The notes beneath the pieces were generated by a model. That model did no database searches and was not told the origin of the DNA. It saw only the letters and a list, made by a program, of their open reading frames with translations. A stretch of 64,000 bases of DNA, from assembly GCA_003008705.1 (NCBI GenBank), contig PDUO01000014.1, positions 842,696 through 906,695 on the forward strand, given 5' to 3'. Positions 1 to 10,638 of this stretch are shown piece after piece. Position numbers and translations under genes: made by a program. Position 1 is the first letter of the stretch. Every line of letters begins with the position of its first letter. The DNA comes from Pezicula radicicola (Eukaryota > Ascomycota > Leotiomycetes > Helotiales > Dermateaceae).

Positions 1-2095
1 ATGAATGTTGCCTGCATATTCCAGCTGTTTGTTTTGTGACGAGATCTCTCAAACACTGACTTCTGGCACAGCTAACAGATTACGGTGGTGGCTTCGGAGT
101 TTTGCGTTGTTGCTACTCGTAGACGCGGGAAGTTGAACCGATGATAACAAGTACACGCGATGGCGTTGAGGGGCTGTCGGCGTAAAGGTCGTGGTAGGGG
201 GCTGGGACCGAGGCGGCACACCAACATCAACAAGACTTAGTCTTTTGACTCCAACCAATGCGAGACGATGGGTTCAACAATGTTTTTTCCAAAAAGTCTT
301 GGGTTAATTTCGAGGCTTTGACTGTCAATAATTTTTAGCCAATCCACAAAGAGATTCAAGGTTCTTAAGCCATAAGTTTCAAGCGCCCAGTACGACCGTT
401 AGAGAGGAGAGGACAACAACCACCTCAGAGTTTATTGAGACGTCCGGTGAGATGGGTGAAACAGACGGTCCCTTGTTGTAGTAAACCGCTAGTTGGTTTC
501 AAATTTCTAAGGGAAAGAAAAGGCAAACTTTGTGTTCCCCTACTTGAGCGCATGTTACATTCGGTGCCAAGATATGCTACCTAGGTCTCTCCAAAGGTTT
601 CCAAGACTCGGAAACCTAACCGATCGTACGTTTTGTCAGAAATTACAAAATTTTCTTTCGTACCACAATAATATATACGTCTACCGGTAGTTAGAATAAC
701 ATAGCTTAGTATGCATATAGGTAGTGCAGTAGTACCTTGAGTTGCAGAACAAATTGTTGAGAGCTCTGAAAAGACCAATGTGCAGGACGCATACTGCAAT
801 GCAACAACTTTGCTATCACATTACGCGTTAGTTACGAAGACCAAACCTCGAGAACAAAGATGAGAAATCCTCGGCATATCTGAGTTTTCCTAAATAAATC
901 ATCATCCCTTCTGGGCTTTTTGTTTTCTTGGTATTTTGGTTCCTAAAATTGGCAGGTCTGACTTTCGTACCTTCTTGTCCTGTCCTTAACAAGACATGCT
1001 TACCTGGCCGAGCCTCGGTAATGAAAGCTGTCTTTCCGATTGGATTGTTTTCTCTTATCGTCACATTCTGTCCATCCATTCAAATCCAGTAGTTCAAGTT
1101 CCCTTTAAAGACAAACCGCTAGGTATAAGAAAATAGAAATATACCCCATCGCACATCCTGTTTTCTATCAACAAGGCATATCATCGGCTTCATCCGACGT
1201 CCTTCTCTCCACCGCTTCCTTCCTGATCAACGTTGTCTTAACCCCACAGATTTGTACCAAATCCTGCCGGAGAGGTGGCGAGAATGAGGATCTTCCAAGT
1301 CCCAGGACCAGATAATTAAAAAGTTAAAGCTCCATTCTCGTAGAATTAATTGCGAACAATGATCTTTTGGGATGATTATGGATAGGTAGGGCTGGTTGTT
1401 ATGTAGATGGTGTTGGTCATGTGATTGCATATTTTACTTTTCTGTTAATGGTTTATAAGAACTCTTTTTTGTTTTGTTTTGTTTTTGCAAAGACGATAAG
1501 AGGATATATCTAAAATATTGGATCATACATTGTAAGAGTACCCAAATAGCCATATTTGAAGTAAGGGGGCGAGTCACATGACCATTTTCAGCGCAGAGCC
1601 GACCTTACTAACATCCTTTTAGATTGAAGGCTTCGAAAATTTTGGTTGAGTCGTTGAGTTGCTGAAATATTATGATATGTTAATGATTATAAATCACAGA
1701 ATGCTGTAATAACATGGTACTTAAACAAGTATCACCTTAATCCATTGATTCATTTGTACTATTCAAAGAAAAAACAGTGAAACAAACCCGGCAGGTAGAG
1801 TCGAAATTGAGAGAGATATGCCCAAAGAATCATATATCCTCTATATGTATCTACTAAGAAGACAGCCAGCCACCCTTTTCCTCTTTTTGAAATCCAATGA
1901 AGGCACTTCACAAAATACTCTCTACCTCCCAGTCCCACAATGCAAATACTTCTTTCCAACCCCAAAGAAGAACTCCCTTGCTCCTACGCTGAAAGACGGC
2001 AGACATGATCCTAAAAAACAAAAATCATTCACTCGCCCGCTCTCTCGCTATACGCAAACCTCAATCCCAAACACAAACCGCCCCCCCAAAACATA
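1..2095. other. Left-edge intergenic stretch, no supportable gene
   Basis: Only short open frames (under 85 codons apart from shadows) occur here and none carries a recognisable domain, splice structure or codon pattern of a gene. The frame at 828-1079 (-) was considered and set aside. The last few hundred bases would hold the 3' untranslated region of the potassium transporter that ends at 2096. Confidence 0.5.
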
Positions 2096-5000
2096 TCAAA
2101 CCTCCTTAATAAACCCAATCTCGATAACCTTATCAGCTCTAACCCTCAAATTAGCAATCTTAGTCCTAGTATTCTCCCTCATCCACACAAAAGCCCTTAG
2201 AAGAGTAAGTCTGCCCCAATTAGTACCCGGTTTAACTTTTAATTGTACCTTCCCAATAATATACAAAACTTGATGATCGAACGCCTCGTCCAATTTCCCC
2301 AGATCTTGTAACATAGCCTCTTTAGTATAGATAAGAGAAGTACGCCGATTTCTTATACTCGTTATTTTCTCGTCCGTGATATCTTTTTCTTTTTCGGTCG
2401 GTTTTGTTTCTGAAAAGGTAGAATCGGAGATTTCTTCGATGGAGAGACCAGAGAGAACTTCTTCCTCTGGTTGTTGAGTATGAGATGTATTCGTGTTCAA
2501 CTGGTGTAAGGTTCCCACCTCTCCATTCTCAACATATAAATCTCTCGAAGAAGCAACTCCATTACCCTGACAAACAATAAAATCCCTTACTTGTTTATAA
2601 ACAAGACTAGCGAGATCAGGAGTGATAACCTCATCCATATACCCATGTCTAACAACCAGCCGATAACAATTCGGAATTCCCAATCTCGAAACGATATACC
2701 TATTTTCTGCAGGTACGGATGGAGTTTCAAGTGGTCTCAGATGGAAAAATACGATTACTTCTGGGGCAGCGATTAATTTCGAGAGGAAGTCTGAGAAGAC
2801 AGCTGGTGTCGTTTCGCCTGATTTGTCGAAGAAGATACCAAAGCCTTTTATTTTTGATACGTTGAATCCTCCATATCGTTCTGTTAATTCTAGGGTTCCG
2901 TCTTCTCGTTTTTGAACGAGATGAGATGTTGGGAATCGATCTGATGCTTCTGCTTTCCATTCTTCAAGAAATTAGTACTATGTTTTTTTTTTTTTTCAAA
3001 GAGCAAGAGGAAGAGCCTTGAGGCATGCTCCCAGAGTCGTGAGACAGTCATTGAAGGCATGAGAACAAAGAAATATGTTGCTTACGGTTTTCTTTTCCGT
3101 AGCGCCAGAGTATGAAAAGGCAGGCCAGGATTCCGGAGAGCGTTAGGGTGAACCAGGCTCCATCGGGGACTTTTATTAGGGCTGCTGAGAGGTAGACTCC
3201 GTCGAGACAGGCGATGGTGAGCCAGGGGAAGAAGACGAGGAGGGGGGAGACGCGCCAGACTACTAGGGCTGTAAGGGATACGAAGCAGGTATCGAAGAAC
3301 GTCACAAACATGACACATACACCATATGCGTTTCCGAGTGATGTTGTGTTTTTGTAGATAGCTGCTGCGAGGATGCTACCAATCATGAGGAGCCAGTTTA
3401 GTAGTGGTACGTAGACTTGACCATGAAAAATTTGCGATGTATGAACAACTTTGATCTGTGGAAAGTATGAGAGTTTCATGATCTGGGTTAGAAGCTATTT
3501 GATCCCAGAATTAATTAGCATAGTTTGTCATTAATTTACTACAAGATTCAGCTTGGGAATACGGACTTGGAATGTAGCTGTTATGATGGCTTGTGAAGCG
3601 ACAATGGCTGCTAGGACTGCAATGATTATTGATGGGTAGAGGGTTCCAGGTGGTACGGCGTTAAAGAAAGGATTTGAATATGCGCCTGTGTTTTTGCTGA
3701 TGTAGGCTGCTTGGCCGATGTAAGCGAGCAGGAGGCAAGGGTATGTGTAGCAGAGCCATGATAGTTGGATAGCGCGCATGCTAAACGCTCCTAAGCTGTG
3801 AAAATTGTGAAGTCAGTTTTACAAGTTCATAAACGAGACAGGACCAAGGCGCCGTGTTTGTTGAGTGATAAGCCATGTTCTTCCTCCAGTTAAGTGGGAC
3901 AGCATACTCAGCAAATAAAGCCTCAACTCCAGTAAAAGCCAACAGGACACCACCAAGCTGTCTCCACCCATGCGTCTTATTCCGAATAAGAAAACTGAAG
4001 GCATAGGATGGTGAAAAAGCTTTCAATACAGTGTCATCATACAAAGCAAGGTTGTAGATACCGAAAGCCGCATTGAACCCAAGCCAAATAATAACGATTG
4101 GCGCAAAAGCAGATGCAATCTTGGAAGTACCGAGCGGTTGAATCAAGAAGAGTAGAATGAGAATACCGCAAGTAGTCCCAGTAACGGTTGAATCAGTGAT
4201 ATCTTCTTTGACGACTCTCAGTCCTTGCCTATACTCATCAACTCGGAGTCAGTGTACTTGTTCTAGGTATATCGGGAGTAACTCAAACATGATTCAGGAG
4301 CAATGAGAAATCGGCTCGATAGAGGCAATTCTGCTCCGAGAAATTGGGTACGTACACAGCACCGAGGACTGATTGGGCTGGTGTAAGAACACCATCAGAC
4401 ATCACCATCGAGACAGCTAAAACTCCCATAGTCTTTAGTAGTCCTCGCAGGAATTTGCTTTTCTCAATAGTGGATCGAATTCGACGATTTCCATTATTGA
4501 GATCCACTGTGAGGTAGCGCTCCATTTTGATGAGGGAAAGTTCTCTTGGATCCCGATTTGTGATGTTGGCCTATGGAGGAATGCGATTAGAAAGAAAAAG
4601 TGTATTTGGAGAAGGAAAGCACTTACGTAGCGAGATAGTAAAGAATAGCAACTGAAAGTTCCTCCTTCCCCTTCGTTGTCGGCATGAAGAATTATGAGCA
4701 CATATTTCAATGTGACCATCATTGTAAGCGACCAAATGATAATAGACAGGACTCCAATGAGATCCGCATGTGATGGTTCTTCAGTAAAAGTCGAGGAAAA
4801 GACATAGAGAGGACTGGTACCGATATCGCCATAGATCACACCGATTGATTGGTATGCTAGCCATAGTAGTAGTTTACCCTTAAAAACCTACCAAAATCAT
4901 CAGTAAAACTGCCAACTAACAAACAAGTAGAATCACAGTAACGAGCCATACCTGTTTCTTTTTAAAATCTCCAGCGTGCCTCAATCCAGAATCCTCGTCA

Positions 5001-5254
5001 TCACCATTGCCATCGAAGCCAGACCGCTCGGCCGAGCGATTTCTTCCTATGGTGTTGTGCCTGTCTAGACCCGAAGACCTGGATACACTGCGATGTCTCA
5101 TATTATAAATTCCATTTATCTCTCTCGACCGCTCACCATCAACCACAGTTTCCCCCTTGTCGACATTACTGGACCTCGTGCGAGTGAGCCGTGCTGCCGT
5201 ATCGTCAATCTGAATGGTAGCCATTCTGTTGCCAACAGAGTACCGAGCAAGCAC
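2096..5254 (-). CDS. hak1: HAK/KUP-family high-affinity potassium transporter
   Basis: A plasma-membrane K+ uptake protein of the KUP/HAK/KT family (established family role: K+/H+ symport at low external K+). Seven exons: 5254-4952, 4887-4627, 4570-4356, 4228-3908, 3795-3567, 3494-3086, 2961-2096, giving 867 residues, within the usual fungal range. Family hallmarks seen: VIYGDIGTSPLYV in the first membrane segment, GGTFSCYSLLSRY, SDGVLTPAQSVLGA, TGVEALFADLGAFS (rebuilt exactly across the intron at 3907-3796), WLCYTYPCLLLAYIGQ and ALIKVPDGAWFTL. About twelve hydrophobic segments are followed by a hydrophilic C-terminal tail from about residue 590. The N-terminal ~85 residues are charged and cytosolic-looking. 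A second in-frame ATG lies 11 codons downstream (5224-5222), so the start is uncertain by 11 residues. Introns are 56-127 bp; that at 3566-3495 has a weak GTCCGT donor. No frame damage seen. Confidence 0.93.
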
Positions 5255-6184
5255 CGAGCAGCTCTGACGAGCTTGGCAGGGGATGAGAAGACGGCAAACT
5301 TGTATAACTAAGATATGGAATAGTTAAGAAAAAGAGAAATTCTTTTCTTTCTAGATTTTGGATAGCAACAACTATTTTGATTTTCTCATTGCCCCGCTTC
5401 TATATAGATAACCCCCACTCACCGCAACACTACTATAGCTGCTAGTGAAATGTGGTGGGAATGTTGCGGGAATTTTCTCATTCGACAACTCTTTCATCCC
5501 AAGGAATCCAACCCATCATGTGATGCTTTCTACCTGCGGTGTAACCACGTGGTGGGTTGTTTCGATGGAGTTTTTGTTGCACATCTACGATGGCGTCTCT
5601 GAGGCTCCAGGAGGTGCCTTGTGGTTATAGATCGACAAACATGTGATATTCATGTGACTACATCGTGACAGTCCTCAAAAGTTTTGATGCACATCGCAAT
5701 TTGGACCGCCCCTCGAAATCCAGGGCGGTCCAAATGCAAAGTGGCTCGAATTTGGCCCTGCCCATCTAAAGAATGCTCGATATCCTCCTCCACGGATGTG
5801 AGCAAGTCGCTTCAAGAAGGGATTATTGATGCTCTACTGAAGCTGCACGAGCACATTCATTGATCATTGATGATTATCGACAGCAGGAGTGACAGGCGGA
5901 CAGGGCGACAGGGCGAAAAGGGCGAGGGAGGCCTCCCAGATCCAGATGTGCGACAAAACAAATTTTCAGCCAAGCATTGTCACATGAGTGCATGTGATCT
6001 TCCGGAACGGGATACCTCATCAAGTAAAATCCTTTTTGGGGCTACATCTTATATATACCTATTATTTATTAATCTTTTTATCTTAAAGTAATATTGTATG
6101 TACAAAGCGTAGGAAGAATACAAAGGCTATGTATTATCACGTGCTAATGGGTTGGTTTGCTCGCTTAGGAGACTCGAAGGTTAC
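5255..6184. other. Upstream region of the potassium transporter
   Basis: Non-coding stretch between the transporter start and the mariner-like element. It holds a perfect 13-bp palindrome (5699-5735, listed separately). No gene is supported. Confidence 0.5.
5699..5735. repeat. Perfect 13-bp inverted repeat with 11-base loop
   Basis: The arms at 5699-5711 (ATTTGGACCGCCC) and 5723-5735 are exact reverse complements. It lies about 450 bp upstream of the potassium transporter ATG, on the promoter side of that gene. It could be a DNA-binding site for a dimeric regulator or a remnant of a small inverted-repeat element. No function is shown. Confidence 0.7.
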
Positions 6185-6186
6185 TA

Positions 6187-6215
6187 CGGAGGTCGCGGCC
6201 AAAAGTCATGAGACT
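6187..6215 (+). repeat. Left terminal inverted repeat of the mariner-like element
   Basis: Begins CGGAGGTCGCGGCCAAAAGT directly after the TA at 6185-6186 and matches the right end in 27 of 29 positions. Confidence 0.9.
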
Positions 6216-6338
6216 GCCAAGAATGCCAAGATCCCACAATACAAGGGTAGTGACAGGGGTTAATTATAACCTCAAAAAAGACGAATCTTAGTATATACTA
6301 TAGAATATAAGCTATTTCAGTACTATTACGCCTCTAAA

Positions 6339-7685
6339 ATGGTTGCTGTAGCCTATGATATAGGCACCCGTATTCAAGCTTTATGTTTACTTGAAATCAT
6401 GACTGGAATCCTTGGATTTAAGGTCCTACAGATCACAATAGACCTAATCAAAGAAGTCACTGGTTTCTCAAAGGCATCTCTTTATCGACTACGAAAAACA
6501 GCCAAAGAGCGAGGCTACGACCCAGAGAAAAGCAAGAGACTATTGCTAGAGTATGTCCAGGATGCGCCGCGCTCTGGAAGGCCAAAGAAAGTAACTCTAG
6601 AGGTAGAAAAGCTAGTACTCGATACAGTTACTCAGAACTCTTCAACAAGACAATGGTCATACCAGCGGATTACACAAACGATTACTTCACAAGTCCCTGG
6701 TGGAATATCTACGCGTACAGTCCATCGAATCCTTCGCCGACGAGGTTATAAACCTTCGAAACACTCGAGAAAGCCAGGCCTAACAAAAGAAGCCAAAGCT
6801 GTACAATATAAGTGGTGTTTAGAGTATAAAGATTGGACCTTGGAGGACTGGAAGAATGTCATTTAGTCGGACGAGACAGCTGTAACAATGGGAGGCCAGC
6901 GAGGTAGACTACGATGTTGGAGGCTTGCTTCAGAGGCTTATTACTACCATTGTATTAAGCGTCGGTGGAAAGGCTTCAAGCAATTCATGTTCTGGGGTTG
7001 TTTTTCATACAATAAGAAGGGACCTTGCCATATCTGGGAAGAAGAGACAGCAAAGGAAAAGGCAATATCAGCAAAGTGGCTTGAAGAACAGAACAAGCTC
7101 CTTGAACCTATCTGTAAGGTAGAATAGGAGCTACAGAATAGTATGAGACGTCTTAGAGTCTCTTCACGAAATATACCTGGGCCTAAACCAACTTGGAAAT
7201 GGAAGAAAGAGACAGGAAAGCTTGTCAGAGAGGCTTCAAAAGGAGGCATCGATTGGTACCGATATTATGTCAAGATTCTAAAGGGATTACTTCTCCCTTT
7301 TACTATTGAGTGTAAAAAGGAAAGACCTGGGACAATTGTACAGGAAGACAATGCTTCACCACATACCCATCATCATCAACACCGAGTTTATAACCTTTAC
7401 GAAGTAGTACGAATACTCTGGCCTCCTAACTCTCCAGATCTGAATACTATTGAGCCTCCTTGGTTCTGGATGAAGAGAGAAACAACCAAGAATGGAGCAG
7501 CAACTAGTCTAAAGCAAATGAAGGAGGATTGGCTTGAATACTGGGAAAATATACCACAAGAGAAGATTCAACGTTGGATTGAAAGGGTTCCTATTCATAT
7601 TCAGAAGATAATAGAGCTTGAGGGAGGGAATGAATATAAAGAAGGGCATGGGGGAAGGAAAAGGAACCCAGACCGAGTCCATTAG
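6339..7685 (+). pseudogene. Mariner-type transposase with two in-frame TAG stops
   Basis: One continuous frame of about 449 codons interrupted by TAG at 6864-6866 and 7125-7127 and not otherwise shifted. The N-terminal part (to about residue 150) is a helix-turn-helix DNA-binding region with a homeodomain-like second half ending in RTVHRILRRRGYKPSK. The catalytic triad can be read: first Asp in SDET just after the first stop, second Asp in QEDNASPH, Glu in NSPDLNTIEPP, with 34 residues between the second Asp and the Glu (DD34E). The first stop falls where relatives have Trp (VIWSDE), so it is most simply TGG to TAG. The second could be CAG to TAG. Both changes are C-to-T type in a CpA context. 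Such a gene would not make full-length enzyme. Confidence 0.9.
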
Positions 7686-7782
7686 CTATGTTAAAGGCAT
7701 AGAAATATACCTATTACAGTAGAAAATGACCATATCGAGGAGTGCCAAGAAATGACCCCTGCATATCCCCTGTAATGCCAAG

Positions 7783-7811
7783 AGTCTCATGACTTATGGC
7801 CGTGACCTCCG
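7783..7811 (-). repeat. Right terminal inverted repeat of the mariner-like element
   Basis: Read on the minus strand it begins CGGAGGTCACGGCCATAAGT; the flanking TA at 7812-7813 completes the target duplication. Confidence 0.9.
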
Positions 7812-7813
7812 TA

Positions 7814-9126
7814 TGTGATAACTACTTGTACTGAGGGTGAATAAACGTTAAATTTAATGTGGCTCGTAACCTAAAGATTTTGAGCACGTGAGAGAGATAA
7901 GAAAAAAAGTCTCATGGCCATGAACATTTGCAAGGCTATGTCGTTATTTCCGACTTGTGAATCTACTTGGAGCGATACACAACCTCCTCTTTTGTTGCCT
8001 TCCGCCAATACGAGTGCGGAAAATGCTGCAGGTATTCGTCTTCCGAGCCCGACGAAGGATCAGACATCTCGAAGCCCCAAACAGCAAAGCAAGGAAATCA
8101 GAGGTATATTATTCAGGGGTGTACTATATCAGATGTACTAAAAGGGACAGAAACATATACAAAAAAGAGCTGTTTGTTATTATTGAGATACTATAGCGTG
8201 GACTACTCAAATGCCTTTTCAGGGGTGTATTGAATTCAGTGAATATAGGAATAGTCATATAATCGTCCTACTACTACAAGTAGGCCCATTCTAGCACTCT
8301 AGCTTCTACACAGAACACAATACCACTAATTGCCACCCACATGTTGCTGCCCACTTATATTGTGCCTATTCAACACAAGTACCATTTAGAAATACTAATA
8401 GACTAATCTCTAGCCCTCTAATTATATAAAGAGTAACTACTATTATATTAATATTATTTAGTTTTCTAGTATTTTAATAAATATATAACTCTTAGTTTAT
8501 ATATAGTCTTATACTCTAGGGTTAGTAAATAATTAAGAATCTATAGTGTACCTTTGGCGACGAAACAAAACAAAATGAAATTACTAAGATTAATAGTGAT
8601 GCTTTTTACAACTAAAAACTCGGGGTCCTTATATATCATCTCCTTATCGCAAAGCTGTACTGTGGTTACATATATGTATAAGCGTAAGCTTAGATCTTTA
8701 CTGAGCATAGCGAGCTGATTTGTTTGCAACGGTGTGATAGATGTTGTTGCTGCTAGAGGAAATCGCGACTTTCCAGCGGGCTTTTGGCTAGTGTTTGTGC
8801 TTGGGGAGATCCTTGCGTGCTAGCTTACCTACGTAGGGATCTCGAGTGCACCGAAAGTGGGTATCTATTTCTACTGACTAGGATCTGTTCTAAAATTTGT
8901 TGAGAGCATTATCTGTATCAAAAAGTGTCTATGCCAGGGCAGATATTTGAGCAGCCTATTGTTAAAAAAATGGTTACTTGATTGAGAAATCTACGCCTTT
9001 TAAACGCCATATATAACATGTCTGGGTATGCAGTCCGAATGCTCCGTTCACCTAATTAGCACCCCCCAAAGCGACCCACCCCAAATTCATATCTCGTATC
9101 ACATCGTTTCACATCATCCAGATCGT
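7814..9126. other. AT-rich intergenic stretch
   Basis: No supportable gene. Around 7914-8240 several overlapping short frames occur, but none is recognisable. 8380-8540 is very AT-rich and low in complexity, consistent with decayed repeat DNA. Confidence 0.45.
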
Positions 9127-10638
9127 TCATTCCACCATTACCTCCTTCTGCTTCACAATCAACTCCCTTACCTCTGGCAAACCCTCCCATCCTCTACCAG
9201 CTCCACCAAATGTAACGCTCTTTTCAATCACCTCCCTCCACCTCAATCCCGGGGCCAACTTGCCCGTGATAGTATTCGGTCTCCTTACGTCGGCATTTGT
9301 CGGGACAGGGAGTGCACGCCCGAGTATGGCTTCCATAGCCTGCATAGCAAAACCTACGGCTTTCTTCGCGTTGCTCGGCACGCCAGTTTTGTCAAAGGAG
9401 CCGAATTGCGCTTTTGGGAACTCGGCCTGTAGATCGGCGACAAGTTGAGCGTTGAACATGCCACGACCGTCAACTATCACATCAGCATCATTGATGACGT
9501 CCCGGCCGGGCCCGAAAAGTAGGAGCTGCTGGGCAATGCTGGCTGATGTAAAGCGTGTTATAGTTGCTATGGTGTCCGCGGGTGTGCAGCCACGGTAAAG
9601 GCACATTGAAATGATTCTGCTAGCTAATGCATCACCATATATCTCTCGAGCTGTCGTCTTCGGTGGTCGCTTGGCTAGGTACTCATCATCGGCGAGAAGC
9701 TCCTCAATTATTTCCTGACAAACTTGACCTTGTAACAGGAAATTGAGTTTGTCATTTGCTGGGTCAAGCCCAAATTGTCTAAATGCTGCATCGATTAGAA
9801 TTGTCCCCGGCCCTGTGTCCCAATCGTACATAGCATCAACACCGCCTTTCTTGTCTGATGGAATGAAGCATACTGTGGTAATACCTCCGATCGTGATGCA
9901 TATCTGCATTCGCGTGGGATGATGTAGGAGGAGTCCAACCAGGTATGCAAAGCACGGCGCTCCCTGTCTTCCCACTGCCTGTTCTGCTGTTCGATAATCC
10001 GATACTGTTGTTACTCCTGTTTTAGCCGAAATAACAGCACCTTCCCCCAAGCACATATTCGACCGATGCTGGCCTTTTGGCGGTGTTCCAGACAATGTAA
10101 TGAGTTGCCCTCCGGAACCAATTAAATCAATATCGTCCACTGCTATGCCGTGCTTGTGTGCGAAAATGTGTATTGCGTTTGCGAATGTGTGCCCCATTTC
10201 TGCATCCATCTGCGATAACATGCTAGGCGTACCACCGTCTTCTCGTAACATGGACAGAATGTCGGTGCGTATCTTCGAAGGCATGACAACTGAATCATAC
10301 TGTAGAAGTTAGCATTGGTACATTTTAGCCGAGGATAGAGGAAAGACCTTTACAATATCCAGACACAATGCTGCTTCTGGTGTTTCCTGGGTGAAACGAC
10401 ACAAGGCAAAATCAATCTCATCCATGGCCGTGCCCGACGTAATTCCAAGTACCAGTAAGTTCAACTCATGGTTTTTTGATGCCGTTGACGGGGAGGCGGA
10501 GGAGGAGCGAGACGAGGAACCATGGGAATGGGAATCCGAATCGCCATTTGCGTGTAATTGTAATGCTTCGAGGTATTTGTGTCCCACTTGGGTCCTGACA
10601 CGCCCCTTGGGTGCGGGTATGAGGCCCTTGATGACCAT
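9127..10638 (-). CDS. anmK: Anhydro-N-acetylmuramic acid kinase (AnmK) homologue
   Basis: Member of the AnmK family, which in bacteria opens and phosphorylates 1,6-anhydro-MurNAc during peptidoglycan recycling. Two exons, 10638-10348 and 10299-9127, give 487 residues, longer than bacterial AnmK (about 370) because of a Ser/His-rich N-terminal segment (about residues 30-55). Seen: nucleotide-binding GITSGTAMDEIDFA (family GTSxDGxD), SDYRTAEQAVGRQGAP, ITIGGI (family NIGG), DTGPGTILIDA (family DTGPGN, containing the catalytic Asp of characterised enzymes), and GVPSNAKKAVGFAMQAMEAILG near the C terminus. The family HGQT motif reads GGQL here and the Gly of GTSxDG is Glu. The intron (48 bp) has a weak GTCTTT donor but a good GCTAAC branch and TACAG acceptor. 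Fungi lack peptidoglycan, so the substrate is unknown; scavenging of bacterial wall sugars is one possibility. Confidence 0.85.

Larger units (their letters stand above)
6187..7811 (+). mobile_element. Tc1/mariner-type DNA transposon, complete ends, disabled transposase
   Basis: Element of 1,625 bp bounded by terminal inverted repeats of 29 bp (6187-6215 and 7783-7811, 27 of 29 positions matching), each flanked by TA (6185-6186 and 7812-7813), the target duplication typical of the Tc1/mariner superfamily. It encodes one transposase frame (6339-7685) with two in-frame stops, so this copy is probably non-autonomous. The ends resemble those of the small element at 56284-56571. Confidence 0.92.

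Noticed and set aside
828..1079. 83-codon frame (-) in the left-edge stretch
   Set aside because: No recognisable domain, no splice partners and no neighbouring evidence; length is expected by chance.
7914..8233. Three overlapping open frames right of the mariner element
   Set aside because: All three frames are open at once and none resembles a known protein; this is typical of chance frames in a short balanced-composition patch.
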